A DNA stretch of 47,162 nt from Natronococcus amylolyticus DSM 10524 (GCF_000337675.1 NZ_AOIB01000018.1:11822-58983), one strand, 5' to 3'; shown: positions 1-8,872, numbered from the stretch's first letter. Numbers and translations are program-made. The notes: generated by a model not told the origin, from the letters alone.

Positions 1-32
1 CCAGCCCGCTCAGAGATGTGTATAAGAGACAG
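1..32. other. Sequencing adapter remnant (Tn5/Nextera mosaic end)
   Basis: Positions 14-32 read AGATGTGTATAAGAGACAG, the 19-base Tn5 mosaic end used in Nextera libraries. The 13 bases before it only partly match an Illumina Nextera arm (CTGAGC on the reverse strand against the expected CCGAGC). This is library sequence joined to a contig end, not archaeal DNA. It interrupts the sugar-porter gene, so genomic sequence should be taken to start near 33. Confidence 0.95.
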
Positions 33-1090
33 CCCGAGAGCCCGGGCAGGAAGAAGGCGAGCCCGAGCAGGCCGAGCATGACGGTCATCCCGACGAGGCC
101 AGTGAGCAACAGCGGCCGCCGACCGGTGCGATCGATCAGGAGCACGGCGACGATCGTCATCACGACGTTGACGACGCCGATCCCGACCGTCGCCAGGATC
201 GAGGCGGTGTCCTGGAAGCCAGTGGACTCGAGGATCACCGGCGCGTAATACATGACGACGTTGATCCCGGTCACCTGCTGGAACGCGGCCAGTCCGACCC
301 CGACGACGAGCATCGGCCGAACCCACGGCTTGAACAGGTCGCCGACGGTGCCGGACTCCGTTTTGACCGTTTCCTTGATCTCGCGGAGCTCCGCGGCGAC
401 CCGGCTCTCGGTCCGGGTACGAGAGAGCACGTCACGAGCGTCGTCGACCCGTCCCTGTTCGTACAGCCAGCGGGGACTTTCGGGCATAAAGAGCATCCCG
501 ACGAACAGGACGACGGCGGGAATCATCCCGAGACCGAGCATCCAGCGCCAGTCGCCGCCACCCGAAAAGGCGTAGTTCACGAGGTAGGCGATGAGGATAC
601 CGCTCGTAATCGTCAGCTGGTTGAGCGAGACCAGCGAGCCGCGGATCTTCGGCGGCGCAAGCTCGGAGATGTAGAGGGGGCCGACCACGGAGGCGAAGCC
701 GATCCCGACGCCGTTGATCAACCGGCCGAAGATCAACACTTCGACGTTCGGGGCGATCGCCATGACGAGCGAGCCGACGAAGAAGATCACGGCACCGACG
801 AGGATGAGTCGACGCCGTCCGAGTCGGTCGGCGAGTCGGCCACCGAACGCGGCGCCGACGATCGCACCGCCCATCGCACCGCTGACGATGAGCCCCTCGA
901 CGAACGAGGCGCTCATGGGGTAGCCAAACAGCGCGGTCAGATCGAAGCTGTTCTGGATGTACAGCATCGCGCCGGCGATGACGCCGGTGTCGAAGCCGAA
1001 CAACAGTCCGTTGAGCGCCGCCAGCGCGGCGACGACGTAGACGAAGGAGTTTCGTCCGGTCTCCTCTGGGGTCGCGTCTTTCGTTGCCAT
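33..1090 (-). CDS. Sugar porter family MFS transporter, C-terminus missing
   Basis: Integral membrane secondary transporter for sugars, probably proton-coupled as known for the family; the substrate cannot be read from sequence. About 352 residues are present, starting MATKDATPEET at the ATG at 1088-1090. Visible hallmarks are GLLFGFDTGVIAGA in helix 1, GGRLADRLGRRR in loop 2-3, PESPRWL after helix 6, FQQVTGINVVMYYAP in helix 7 and DRTGRRP in the C-terminal half loop. Family members are about 450-480 residues, so roughly the last 100-120, with the final three or so helices, are lost at the adapter junction. This is an assembly break and not a pseudogene. A TATA-like box and an inverted repeat lie just upstream. 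Confidence 0.92.
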
Positions 1091-1092
1091 GC

Positions 1093-1154
1093 GGTTAGAA
1101 CTCGAGCGTTCTTTCTAACCCGAGTAAACTAATCTGTCGCTTTCATATAATATA
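1093..1154 (-). promoter_or_regulatory. TATA box and operator-like inverted repeat before the sugar porter
   Basis: A strong AT-rich box (ATATAATATA, 1145-1154) would place transcription start near 1120-1125. Between that point and the ATG lies a perfect 8-base inverted repeat, GGTTAGAA at 1093-1100 and TTCTAACC at 1113-1120, separated by 12 bases. Its place in the predicted start region and leader suits repressor binding. The regulator is unknown. Confidence 0.55.
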
Positions 1155-1221
1155 CATGGATAATAGGAGAATATAACGAACGTCCGTCGACACTGGATCC
1201 GCTCCGTCTGAAACCCGTCTT

Positions 1222-1992
1222 CTACTCCTGATCCGGAAGCCGACGCGGGATCGACCCTCGAATCGGAAGCCGGTCGCAGTAGTGAACGACCGGATCGCCG
1301 GTCGGCGACGGAAGTCCGTTAGCCGCGAACATCGTGTTCTCGTGGATCGTGGCCTCGGCCGGCTGGAGCGGCCACGGATCGTGAGCGATCTCACCCCCCA
1401 TCACGCCCTCGCCCGACGGGGCGTAGAACCGTCGTCGTTCGGTGAGCCAGTATGCGAGCGAATCGGGTTCGGGAACGGAGACATCACCAGTAGGACGGTA
1501 CGACGCCACGAACCGGGCCGGATCACCCGTCTTCGACCAGCGTCGCTCGCTCGAGAACTCGATTCGGTCGCCGCGATCCTCGAGGGACATACGGGCGGTG
1601 TAGACCGGAAGCCGGGTCGCCCGACCGATCGGTTCGCCGACCGCCGGATTGTCGACGTCGACGCTGAAGAAGTAGAGTGCAGGGTCGCCGCGGTGTTCGA
1701 TGTACGTTCGGACGTTGAGCTCGGTGATGTCGACCCTCGCGACGGAGGGGGTTCCCCGCAGTCCGGCGTCGGCGAGGACGAACGGCAATACGCTCAGCCA
1801 GGCCTGCCCGTCTCGAGTCTCGAGTTCGAGCTGATCGGGAACGTGGGGCCGAAGCGCCTCGGGATCGATCGGCCAGTGGACGAACAGCCCCGTTCGCCAG
1901 GTCATCGCGGCGACGTACGGCGCCCTCGGACTCGAGAGGCCGTCGACCGGCCATCGGGCGGGATCCGCTCGCTCTCGTCCGTCGTTCGTCAT
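1222..1992 (-). CDS. DUF2071 (YqjF-like) family protein
   Basis: A 256-residue soluble protein of the DUF2071/YqjF family, which is distantly related to acetoacetate decarboxylase folds and has no settled biochemical role. Family features are the N-terminal MTWRTGLFVHWPIDPEALRPHVP, then WLSVLPFVLADAG, ELNVRTYI and YFFSVDVDNPAV. The ATG at 1992 is chosen rather than the upstream in-frame start at 2046 because an AAATAAAAG box (2019-2027) sits about 31 bases before it, giving an almost leaderless transcript. It stands alone between the sugar porter and leuS. Confidence 0.8.
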   Translation of the reverse strand: MTNDGRERADPARWPVDGLSSPRAPYVAAMTWRTGLFVHWPIDPEALRPHVPDQLELETRDGQAWLSVLPFVLADAGLRGTPSVARVDITELNVRTYIEHRGDPALYFFSVDVDNPAVGEPIGRATRLPVYTARMSLEDRGDRIEFSSERRWSKTGDPARFVASYRPTGDVSVPEPDSLAYWLTERRRFYAPSGEGVMGGEIAHDPWPLQPAEATIHENTMFAANGLPSPTGDPVVHYCDRLPIRGSIPRRLPDQE

Positions 1993-2067
1993 TCGAGCCG
2001 TACTACACACGGACGCGGAAATAAAAGAACAGCCTGCCCGTTCCACGCTCGCCGTCGGGGGTCGGCG

Positions 2068-4734
2068 TCAGTTCTCGGCGCCGTCCTCAATTTCGATCGC
2101 CGGCCGCCCGGGCTCGGCGTTTTTCAGCACGCTCTCGTCGACCGCTTCGGCGCGGCGAACGCTGACCGAGGCCTCGAACTCGCGCTCGAGCAGCCACGCC
2201 GCCGACTCGAGGGCCTCCCGTTCCGCGTCGGGCCCGAGGGTCGTCGACAGCGCCTCGCGCTCGGCCTGCAGGTCCTGGCCGTAGTCGGCCGCGGCGTCAC
2301 CCTGCTCGCGGATGTGGGACTCCTGCATGAGCTCCCCGATCAGGTTCGGCGCGTCGCTCTCGACGGCGATCTCGAGGGCGTCGTACTTCCAGTCGGGCGC
2401 GACGACGACGTCGATCGCCTGCGGGTCTTCGATGCCGGCGACGTCGACGATGTCGCGGACGTCCTCGCGGGTATTCTCGACCAGTTGACGGCGCTTTCGG
2501 ACGTGGTCGCGGTCGATCTCGGCGCTCGGCCACTCGGCCTCGGCGGCGAACCCGTCGTAGCCGAGCTCGTCGTACAGCTCCTCGGCGATGTGGGGTGCGA
2601 CGGGCGCCAGCAGCCGGACGACTGCCGACAGTCCTCGCTCGTAGGTGTCGGCGTGGGGCTCGGCGTACTCCGAATACTGTCTGAGCGTCCGCACCAGGTC
2701 CTGGACCTCCCGCAGCGCCCGGTTGAACGTCAGCTCGTCGTACTTCTCGGTTGCGATGGCGACCGTCGCGTCGATTTCGCCGTCGACGTAGCTCGCGACG
2801 GCGTCGTCGTCGCCGTCGGGATCGTCGTACTCCTCGACCATCTCCTGCAGGCGCGTCAGGAAGGCGTACGTCGAGCGGACGCCCTCCTCGCTCCAGTCGA
2901 AGTCACGCTCCGGCTGGGCGGCCTGCATCATGAACAGGCGGGCGGTGTCGGCGCCGTACTCCTCGACGATCCGCTGGGGTGAGACGACGTTGCCCTTCGA
3001 TTTCGACATCTTCTCGCCCTCGAGTTGGACCATCCCCTGTGCGAGCAGGTTCGTGAAGGGCTCGCGGTGCTCTAAGCCCTCGTGGTCGGCCAGCACCTTC
3101 GTGAAGAATCTCGAATAGAGCAGGTGCATCACGGCGTGTTCGATCCCGCCGACGTACTGGTCGACGGGCATCCAGTCGTTGGCCTGCTCGAGGTCGAAGG
3201 GGGCTTCCTCGAGGTCGGGCGAGACGTACCGCAGGAAGTACCACGAGGAGTCGACGAACGTGTCCATCGTGTCCGTCTCACGGGTGGCGGATCCGCCACA
3301 CTCCGGACAGGTCGTCTCCTTCCACTCCTCGGCCTCGTCCAGGGGGTTGCCGGTCGTGTTAATAAACTCCGGCAGCTCGACGGGCAGCTCCTCCTCGGGG
3401 AGGACGACCGACCCGCAGCCGTCGTGGCAGTGCACGACCGGGATCGGCGTCCCCCAGTAGCGCTGCCGGGAGATCCCCCAGTCCCGGAGCTGGTACTGGG
3501 TGGTCCACTCGGCGGCGTCGACCTCCTCGGTCAGCCGTTCGCGGGCGGTGTCGCTCTCGAGGCCGGAGTACTCGCCGGAGTTGACCAACACGCCGTCTTC
3601 GGTGTAGGCTTCCTCGCTGACGTCGGGCGCCTCGGGGACGGTCTCGCCATCCCAGTCGTCGAGTTCGGGGGCGATCACGGGAACGATCTCCTCGCCCATC
3701 TTCGTCGCGAAGGCGTGGTCGCGCTCGTCGTGGCCCGGAACGGCCATCAGCGCGCCCGTTCCGACGTCCGAGAGAACGAAGTCGGCGACGTAGACGGGAA
3801 TCTCCTCGCCCGTGACGGGGTTCGTCGCGGTCAGGTCGGTTTCGACGCCGTTGGGCTCGTCGCCCTCGGGGTCGGCCTCCTCGTCGATGAAACGCCGTAC
3901 GTCGTCGTCTTCCTCAGCCACCTGCTCGCTGATCGGGTGGTCCGGCGCGAGCGCAAAAAACGTCGCGCCGTGGATGGTGTCGACGCGGGTCGTGAAGGCC
4001 TCGACGCTGCCGTGCCCGTCTATGGAGAACTCGAGTTCGGTCCCCTCCTGGCGACCGATCCAGTTGCGCTGCATCTGGCGCACCGAGTTGGGCCACCCCT
4101 CGAGGTCGTCGATGTCCTCAAGCAGCTCGTCCGCGTACTCGGTGATCTTCAGGAACCACTGCTCGAGTTCGCGCTCCTCGACCGGCGTATCGCAGCGCCA
4201 GCAGAGTTCTGCCTCGCCCTCGACCTGCTCGTCGGCGAGGACGGTCTCACACTCGGGACACCAGTTGACCTCGGCATCCCGTCGATCGACCAGCCCCTCC
4301 TCGTGGAACCGGGCGAAGAGCCACTGGTTCCACCGGTAGTAGTCGGGCGTGCAGGTGGCGATCTCGCGATCCCAGTCGTAGCCAAAGCCCATCGACTCCA
4401 TCTGGCCGCGCATCGTCTCGATGCAGTCGAACGTCCAGTCTCGCGGGTTGGTGTCGCGCTCCTTGGCCGCGTTCTCGGCGGGGAGGCCGAACGCGTCCCA
4501 CCCCATCGGGTGGAGCACGTCGTCGCCCTGCAGCCGTCGGAACCGGGCGTAGGCGTCCGTGATCGTGTAGTTTCGGACGTGGCCCATGTGGAGTTTGCCC
4601 GACGGGTACGGATACATCCCGAGGACGTACGTCGGATCCTCGACGTCGTCGGGCGTCCGGTAGACGTCCGCCTCGTCCCACGCCTCCTGCCAGCGTCGTT
4701 CGACCGCCGCGTGGTCGTATCCCGCGTCGCTCAT
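2068..4734 (-). CDS. leuS: Leucyl-tRNA synthetase, bacterial type
   Basis: Class Ia synthetase of 888 residues that attaches leucine to tRNA-Leu in the cytoplasm. The HIGH signature is HMGH at residues 49-52 within YPYPSGKLHMGHVRNYT, and the KMSKS loop is EKMSKSKGN near residue 575. A CPEC...CWRC zinc module lies around residues 155-180, followed by the CP1 editing region and the anticodon-binding and C-terminal domains. The PYPSGxLHMGHVRNYT context and the length match bacterial LeuRS rather than the larger archaeal/eukaryal form. The ATG at 4734 gives the normal N-terminus. A TATA-like run directly adjoins the start codon (4739-4746), too close for standard use; a weaker box at about 4767-4772 fits better. 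Monocistronic. Confidence 0.97.
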   Translation of the reverse strand: MSDAGYDHAAVERRWQEAWDEADVYRTPDDVEDPTYVLGMYPYPSGKLHMGHVRNYTITDAYARFRRLQGDDVLHPMGWDAFGLPAENAAKERDTNPRDWTFDCIETMRGQMESMGFGYDWDREIATCTPDYYRWNQWLFARFHEEGLVDRRDAEVNWCPECETVLADEQVEGEAELCWRCDTPVEERELEQWFLKITEYADELLEDIDDLEGWPNSVRQMQRNWIGRQEGTELEFSIDGHGSVEAFTTRVDTIHGATFFALAPDHPISEQVAEEDDDVRRFIDEEADPEGDEPNGVETDLTATNPVTGEEIPVYVADFVLSDVGTGALMAVPGHDERDHAFATKMGEEIVPVIAPELDDWDGETVPEAPDVSEEAYTEDGVLVNSGEYSGLESDTARERLTEEVDAAEWTTQYQLRDWGISRQRYWGTPIPVVHCHDGCGSVVLPEEELPVELPEFINTTGNPLDEAEEWKETTCPECGGSATRETDTMDTFVDSSWYFLRYVSPDLEEAPFDLEQANDWMPVDQYVGGIEHAVMHLLYSRFFTKVLADHEGLEHREPFTNLLAQGMVQLEGEKMSKSKGNVVSPQRIVEEYGADTARLFMMQAAQPERDFDWSEEGVRSTYAFLTRLQEMVEEYDDPDGDDDAVASYVDGEIDATVAIATEKYDELTFNRALREVQDLVRTLRQYSEYAEPHADTYERGLSAVVRLLAPVAPHIAEELYDELGYDGFAAEAEWPSAEIDRDHVRKRRQLVENTREDVRDIVDVAGIEDPQAIDVVVAPDWKYDALEIAVESDAPNLIGELMQESHIREQGDAAADYGQDLQAEREALSTTLGPDAEREALESAAWLLEREFEASVSVRRAEAVDESVLKNAEPGRPAIEIEDGAEN

Positions 4735-4890
4735 CTGTTTATATACGTGTGGTAGCGTCGCCGTCGTATACCTTTCTATACAGTGGGCGGACCCTCAACC
4801 GGACTGGTGGGTCGAAAAGAACGGCGTCCACGTTTGGTTCGGCTCGATTGCTCGAGCCGTCGAGAACGGGCGTTTCGATCTCGAGGACGA

Positions 4891-5310
4891 CTACTCGATG
4901 TCGATCGCTCTCGAGTCGTCGCCGCCCTCGACCTTCGGCAGGTGGACCGTCAGGACGCCGTTCTCGAAGCTCGCCGACACCGACTCCTCCTCGACGGGGT
5001 CCGGAAGCCGAATCCGACGGTTGACCGACGTCCGAGTCCGCTCGCGCCGGATGTACCGCTCGGAGGCGTGCTCGAGTTTGTCGGCCCGCTCGGCCTCGAG
5101 GCGCAGGGTCCCCTCGGCGAGGGTGAGCTCGATGTCGTCGGTGTCGTAGCCGGGAAGATCGGCCGTGACGACGTACTCCTCGGCCCTGTCGGCGACGTCG
5201 ACCGGTACCGAACCCGGCACCTGAAGCCCGCCGCTGCCCATCCCGCCTTCGACCTGCTTGCTGACACGGTCGAGCATCTCCTCGATCTCATCGAACGGGT
5301 TTCGTCGCAT
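4891..5310 (-). CDS. Hsp20/alpha-crystallin family small heat-shock protein
   Basis: A 139-residue ATP-independent chaperone that binds unfolding proteins in large oligomers. After a short N-terminal arm (MRRNPFDEIEEMLDRVSKQ), the alpha-crystallin domain covers about residues 35-130 with YVVTADLPGYDTDDIELTL, the LRLEAER strand, the RRIRLPDPV segment and the conserved SFENGVLTVHLPK. The start at 5310 is preferred over the in-frame 5376 because a TTTATC box lies 25-32 bases before it and MRRNPFDEIE is the usual haloarchaeal N-terminus. Confidence 0.93.
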   Translation of the reverse strand: MRRNPFDEIEEMLDRVSKQVEGGMGSGGLQVPGSVPVDVADRAEEYVVTADLPGYDTDDIELTLAEGTLRLEAERADKLEHASERYIRRERTRTSVNRRIRLPDPVEEESVSASFENGVLTVHLPKVEGGDDSRAIDIE

Positions 5311-5334
5311 AGTTTGGCGTAGGTACTCGAAGGG

Positions 5335-5343
5335 GATAAATTC
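5335..5343 (-). promoter_or_regulatory. TATA box of the hsp20 gene
   Basis: GAATTTATC on the minus strand is centred about 28 bases before the ATG at 5310. This predicts a leaderless transcript and supports the chosen start. Confidence 0.6.
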
Positions 5344-5647
5344 TGCTCGGAACAGGGTTCGAAAAGGACCACGCAAACAGGTGGCTCGGCTCCTCTGGTT
5401 TCCCTGATCTCGAGGAGGCGTGGTCCGTATCGTCGTGCTCGGCTCTCGACACGCGATACGCCGTCTCGCTGATCACCGGACTTGCTATCGTCCCGCGACG
5501 TCAGCACGTTCTACGTCCGAGTACATAAGCACTATGCTTGGTATACTCACGCATTCGGTGTGTCGGTTCGCCAAAATCGTCGTCTCCTCTCGAGACAACC
5601 ACAGTGGCCGCTCTCGAGGCCACGGCGAAACGGGACGGGAGAAACGA
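5344..5647. other. Intergenic region, no gene recognised
   Basis: About 300 bases between the hsp20 promoter and the 3' end of the peroxiredoxin gene. It holds a small AAGCA/TGCTT hairpin (5527-5539) and a GTCTC/GAGAC hairpin near 5579-5593. The open frames crossing it are Arg/Ser-rich shadows of flanking genes. No tRNA-like fold was found. Confidence 0.5.
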
Positions 5648-6103
5648 CTACTCGGGGAGCGTCACGCGTCCGTCCTCGAGCGCATCAAGCAGCACCTGCC
5701 GTGCGTGTCCGTCCGGATCGACGTCCTCGTAGGCGGCCTTGACCTCGCCGTCGCCGATAAAGAACGTCGTCCGCGCGGTCGCGCCGTTTCGAACCTCGAC
5801 GTCGAACGCCTCGGCGAGCTCGGCGTCGGGATCTGCCAGCAGGTCGAACTCGAGCCCCTCAGACTCGCAAAACGACTGGTGGGAGTCGACGTCGTCCGTC
5901 GAGACGCCGTAGACGTCGACGCCCGCCTCGTGGTAGGTCTCGAGTTCGTGCTGGAACTGGGTCGCCTCGGTCGTACAGCCCGGGGTCTCGTCCCGCGGGT
6001 AGAAGTACAGCACCGTGGGGTGTTCGAACTCGAGGACGACCTCCTCGCCGTCCTGGTTGCGCGCGGTGACGGTCGGTGCGTCGTTGCCTGCGGTGAGTGC
6101 CAT
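5648..6103 (-). CDS. bcp: Thioredoxin-dependent peroxiredoxin, Bcp type
   Basis: A 151-residue peroxidase that reduces H2O2 and organic hydroperoxides with electrons from thioredoxin-like donors. The thioredoxin fold and the peroxidatic site FYPRDETPGCTTEA are clear, with the catalytic cysteine at residue 43. The second cysteine found five residues later in E. coli Bcp is absent (ATQF here). Another cysteine, C79 in HQSFCESEG, could resolve the disulfide; this is inference. The ATG at 6103 starts MALTAGNDAPTV, normal for the family. Single gene, facing the same way as its neighbours. Confidence 0.92.
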   Translation of the reverse strand: MALTAGNDAPTVTARNQDGEEVVLEFEHPTVLYFYPRDETPGCTTEATQFQHELETYHEAGVDVYGVSTDDVDSHQSFCESEGLEFDLLADPDAELAEAFDVEVRNGATARTTFFIGDGEVKAAYEDVDPDGHARQVLLDALEDGRVTLPE

Positions 6104-6151
6104 ACCCGCAGTACGGTGGGAGGGTGAAAAACGATTTGGACAGCGGCCCGG

Positions 6152-7021
6152 CTACGAGAGATCGGCGTCGCGAAAGCGGAGGTAACCGACCGCGAGCGGG
6201 AGTGCGACCCAGAGCAGCAGTACGGCGGTCAGGAACAGCGGTTCGTGGACGAGCGTCTCGGTCGTCCCCGCTGGAGTCTGGTCAGTCTGGGTTGCACTGA
6301 CTCCCTCCTCCGTCGCGGTGATGGCGATCTGGTTCGCCTCGGGAAGGAGTACGTCCGCACTCGTACTCATCGCGGTAAGGGGATTGAGGTGGTCGACGAC
6401 GGCGATCCACGTCGGCGGATCGGCGCCCGGAAGGCTCCGAGTGACCGCGTAGTAGAGCCCGTCGACGACGTACGACCAGAGAACGGTTGCGAGCAGGTAC
6501 CCCCCGATGGCGACGCTGATCGCTCTGGTTCTGGTCTCGGCGACGGCTGAAATCCCGACCGCGATCGAGACGATCGCTGCCGTCGAAAGGAGAACGAACA
6601 GCACGTACGCCGCGATCGGGACGAGCGGCGGGAGTCCGACCGTCGCCGCGATCATTCCGATCGCCGCCAGAAATCCGCCCAGGACGGCGACTGCGAGAAC
6701 GGCCGTCCGGCCGACGAACTTGCCAATCAACACGTCCAGCCGGGAGTGGGGAAGCCCGAGCAGGAATTTTATGTTACCAGTTTCGCGCTCGCCGACAATC
6801 GCCTGATACCCGACGAGGAGGCCGAGTATCGGCAGCACGATCTCCGTCGCCGGCCCCTCGAGAAACCGTGTTGCGAGCTCCGGATCCGGATCCTCGACGA
6901 CCGCTAGAACGATTCCCTGCGTGAGGACGATAAATCCGAGAAAGATCGCGGTGGCGACCCACAGCGCTCTCGAGCGAATTGCGTCGGCGACGTCCTTGCG
7001 TGCGATATCGACGACCGTCAT
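6152..7021 (-). CDS. ABC-2 type transporter permease
   Basis: A 289-residue membrane subunit of an ABC exporter. About six hydrophobic helices are visible, with a large extracytoplasmic insert between the fifth and sixth (about residues 190-260), as in NosY-like permeases. The segment VGERETGNIKFLLGLPHSR is the cytoplasmic coupling region typical of ABC-2 permeases. The ATG overlaps the end of the upstream ATPase gene by 4 bases (7018-7021), so the two are co-translated. The substrate is unknown. Confidence 0.88.
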   Translation of the reverse strand: MTVVDIARKDVADAIRSRALWVATAIFLGFIVLTQGIVLAVVEDPDPELATRFLEGPATEIVLPILGLLVGYQAIVGERETGNIKFLLGLPHSRLDVLIGKFVGRTAVLAVAVLGGFLAAIGMIAATVGLPPLVPIAAYVLFVLLSTAAIVSIAVGISAVAETRTRAISVAIGGYLLATVLWSYVVDGLYYAVTRSLPGADPPTWIAVVDHLNPLTAMSTSADVLLPEANQIAITATEEGVSATQTDQTPAGTTETLVHEPLFLTAVLLLWVALPLAVGYLRFRDADLS

Positions 7022-7947
7022 CGGCTCGCCTCCGTGACGCCCTCCTCGAACACCGACTCGAGCGACCGCTCTTCGGCGGTGAAATCCTCGATCGTCGCGT
7101 ATGCCTCGATCGCTCGGAAGACGTCGGCTTTCGCGGCGCTATTCGAGAGTGACACAGTGAGAAACGGTGCTTCGGGACCGCTATCGGTAACCGCACACTC
7201 CGTAACCGAGTCGATCGATTCGACGGCGGTCAGAAGCTCTCGAGAAACGGCGTCGGTCTCGACCTCGAGTTCGACCGCAGCGCCGGTTCCGGATTTGAGT
7301 CCCTCGAGATCCCCGCTCATTCGGAGTTCACCGTCAACGAGGATCCCGATTCGATCGCTGACTTCCTCGACCTGCTCGAGAACGTGACTCGAGAAGAAGA
7401 CGGCCGCACCACGGTCCCGTTCCTCGAGTACGATCTCCCTGAGAAGTCGAATCCCGGCCGGATCGAGTCCGCTCGAGGGTTCGTCGAGCACGAGCAGATC
7501 GGGCTCGCCAATCAGTGCCAACGCTATTCGCAGTCGCTGTTTCATCCCCGTCGAGTACTCGCCTACCGAGCGCCGTACTGCGGTCGCCTCGAGTCCGACG
7601 CGATCGGCCAATGCGTCCGGATCGCCGTCCGCTCCCATCGAGTCGATAGCGAACTGGAGATGCTTCCGTCCCGAGAGCCGATCGTACAGCTGATATTGCT
7701 CCGGTAACACGCCGATTCGGTGTTTGATTTCGGCGGATCCCTCGCAGACGTCTCTGCCGAGGACTCGAGCGGTCCCGTCGGTCGGATGTACGTACGATAG
7801 CAACATCGCGATCGTCGTCGACTTCCCGGCGCCGTTCGGGCCGAGGAATCCGTACACTTCGCCGGCCTCTACCTCGAGATCGATCCTCGAGACGACGGTC
7901 TGCGATCCATACTGCTTTGTCAGGTCGTTCGTCCGTATTGCGCTCAT
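7018..7947 (-). CDS. ABC transporter ATP-binding protein (ABC-2 exporter type)
   Basis: A 309-residue ATPase pairing with the permease that overlaps its 3' end. Walker A is GPNGAGKST (residues 36-44), the Q-loop lies in VLPEQYQLYD, the signature is YSTGMKQRL and Walker B is LLVLDEPSSGLDP, followed by the SSHVLEQ switch histidine. The last 90 residues form the accessory domain common in CcmA/NosF-like exporters. A TATA box lies 25-35 bases before the ATG, so the gene probably has its own promoter although the CPBP protease gene ends only 55 bases upstream. Confidence 0.93.
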   Translation of the reverse strand: MSAIRTNDLTKQYGSQTVVSRIDLEVEAGEVYGFLGPNGAGKSTTIAMLLSYVHPTDGTARVLGRDVCEGSAEIKHRIGVLPEQYQLYDRLSGRKHLQFAIDSMGADGDPDALADRVGLEATAVRRSVGEYSTGMKQRLRIALALIGEPDLLVLDEPSSGLDPAGIRLLREIVLEERDRGAAVFFSSHVLEQVEEVSDRIGILVDGELRMSGDLEGLKSGTGAAVELEVETDAVSRELLTAVESIDSVTECAVTDSGPEAPFLTVSLSNSAAKADVFRAIEAYATIEDFTAEERSLESVFEEGVTEASR

Positions 7948-7972
7948 CGGCTTCTCACTGGTTGCCCCATAG

Positions 7973-7982
7973 TACTTATTTG
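7973..7982 (-). promoter_or_regulatory. TATA box of the ABC-2 operon
   Basis: CAAATAAGTA on the minus strand is centred about 30 bases before the ATG at 7947. It lies in the 55-base gap after the protease gene and implies separate transcription of ATPase and permease. Confidence 0.5.
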
Positions 7983-8002
7983 TGGAAGTTATTACTATCG
8001 GA

Positions 8003-8872
8003 TTATTTCTTGGTGGAATTTGATCGGTAGGCGAGTAGTACGGCGGCCGATGCAGCTACTAGTGCGAGTAACACGAACGGAGACACGGTAGCGGCCGCCC
8101 AATTTCCGCCGAATAGGAAACTGGCCTCGGCGTACTCGTAACTAACTATCGCTCGTTCCGATTGCGTTTCAGCGGGCTCGATCGAGATCACCTGAGTGTG
8201 AAACACGGTGTTCCAGACGGCGTGAAGCACGATTGCGTTCCAGACACTTTCCGTGTAGTAGGTGACGAGCGCGTACAGCAGCCCCGCTGAGGTTGCGACC
8301 AGCACGTAGAGCTCCGACGCGCCGGTGCCCGCGACCTTGCTATTGTGCAGCAATCCAAACAGTATCGATGTTAACACGATGGCCGCTGGCCATCCCCAGT
8401 TGTGGCCGACAAACGAGAGCAGATATCCGCGAAATACGAGCTCCTCCGTTATTGCGGCGAGCAGTCCTAACAACACTGCACTGAGTAACACCCTCGAGAG
8501 AAACCGTCCGTCGCTGGCGTGTATCTCGAGCGTCCCCGACAGACCCGCGACGCTACCGACGGTGACGACTCCAACGAGGACGACTGCAACCCCCGCCCAC
8601 CGAAGGATCGACCGACTGGGTACCGTAATAAACACCGACTTGCGTGGAATTCCGACGAGCCTCGGGACGAAAAGGTAGACGGCCAGTGCGACCGGGATGC
8701 CGATCAGTGCCCCCTCCGCTTCCGGGAGGAGCCAGGGAACCGAAAGGAGGCTGTTTGCGACGATGTGGGAGCCAATCAATACTGTGAACATGACTGCGAG
8801 CAGAATCAATGACAGTGTCGCGACTCTCCACTCCTCGACGGCTTCGACAGGACTGTTACGATCCGGGCTCAT
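8003..8872 (-). CDS. CPBP family intramembrane glutamic endopeptidase
   Basis: A 289-residue polytopic membrane protein with about eight hydrophobic helices. Its C-terminal half holds the CPBP (Abi/Rce1-like) motifs: ITEELVFRGYLL (E143, E144, R148), SILFGLLHN with its histidine, and a third motif, VLHAVWNT. Relatives include CAAX proteases and proteins tied to bacteriocin self-immunity; the substrate here is unknown. The ATG at 8872 (MSPDRNSPVEAVEEW) is preferred over 8950, whose extra residues are hydrophilic and unlike the family. It sits between two ABC-2 transporter operons. Confidence 0.88.
   Translation of the reverse strand: MSPDRNSPVEAVEEWRVATLSLILLAVMFTVLIGSHIVANSLLSVPWLLPEAEGALIGIPVALAVYLFVPRLVGIPRKSVFITVPSRSILRWAGVAVVLVGVVTVGSVAGLSGTLEIHASDGRFLSRVLLSAVLLGLLAAITEELVFRGYLLSFVGHNWGWPAAIVLTSILFGLLHNSKVAGTGASELYVLVATSAGLLYALVTYYTESVWNAIVLHAVWNTVFHTQVISIEPAETQSERAIVSYEYAEASFLFGGNWAAATVSPFVLLALVAASAAVLLAYRSNSTKK

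Noticed and set aside
1282-2982. 566-residue plus-strand open frame across the DUF2071 gene and the start of leuS
   Set aside because: It is antisense to two recognisable genes, has Arg-rich, low-complexity composition and shows no motif. Long antisense frames are expected in this high-GC genome.
4739-4746. TTTATATA directly before leuS as its promoter
   Set aside because: It adjoins the start codon; transcription would begin about 25 bases downstream, inside the coding sequence. A more distant box fits better unless translation starts later.
3082-4755. 557-residue open frame opposite leuS
   Set aside because: Antisense shadow of a clear synthetase; no domain recognised.
5420-6127. 235-residue plus-strand open frame over the peroxiredoxin gene
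   Set aside because: Mostly antisense to the peroxiredoxin and without motifs.
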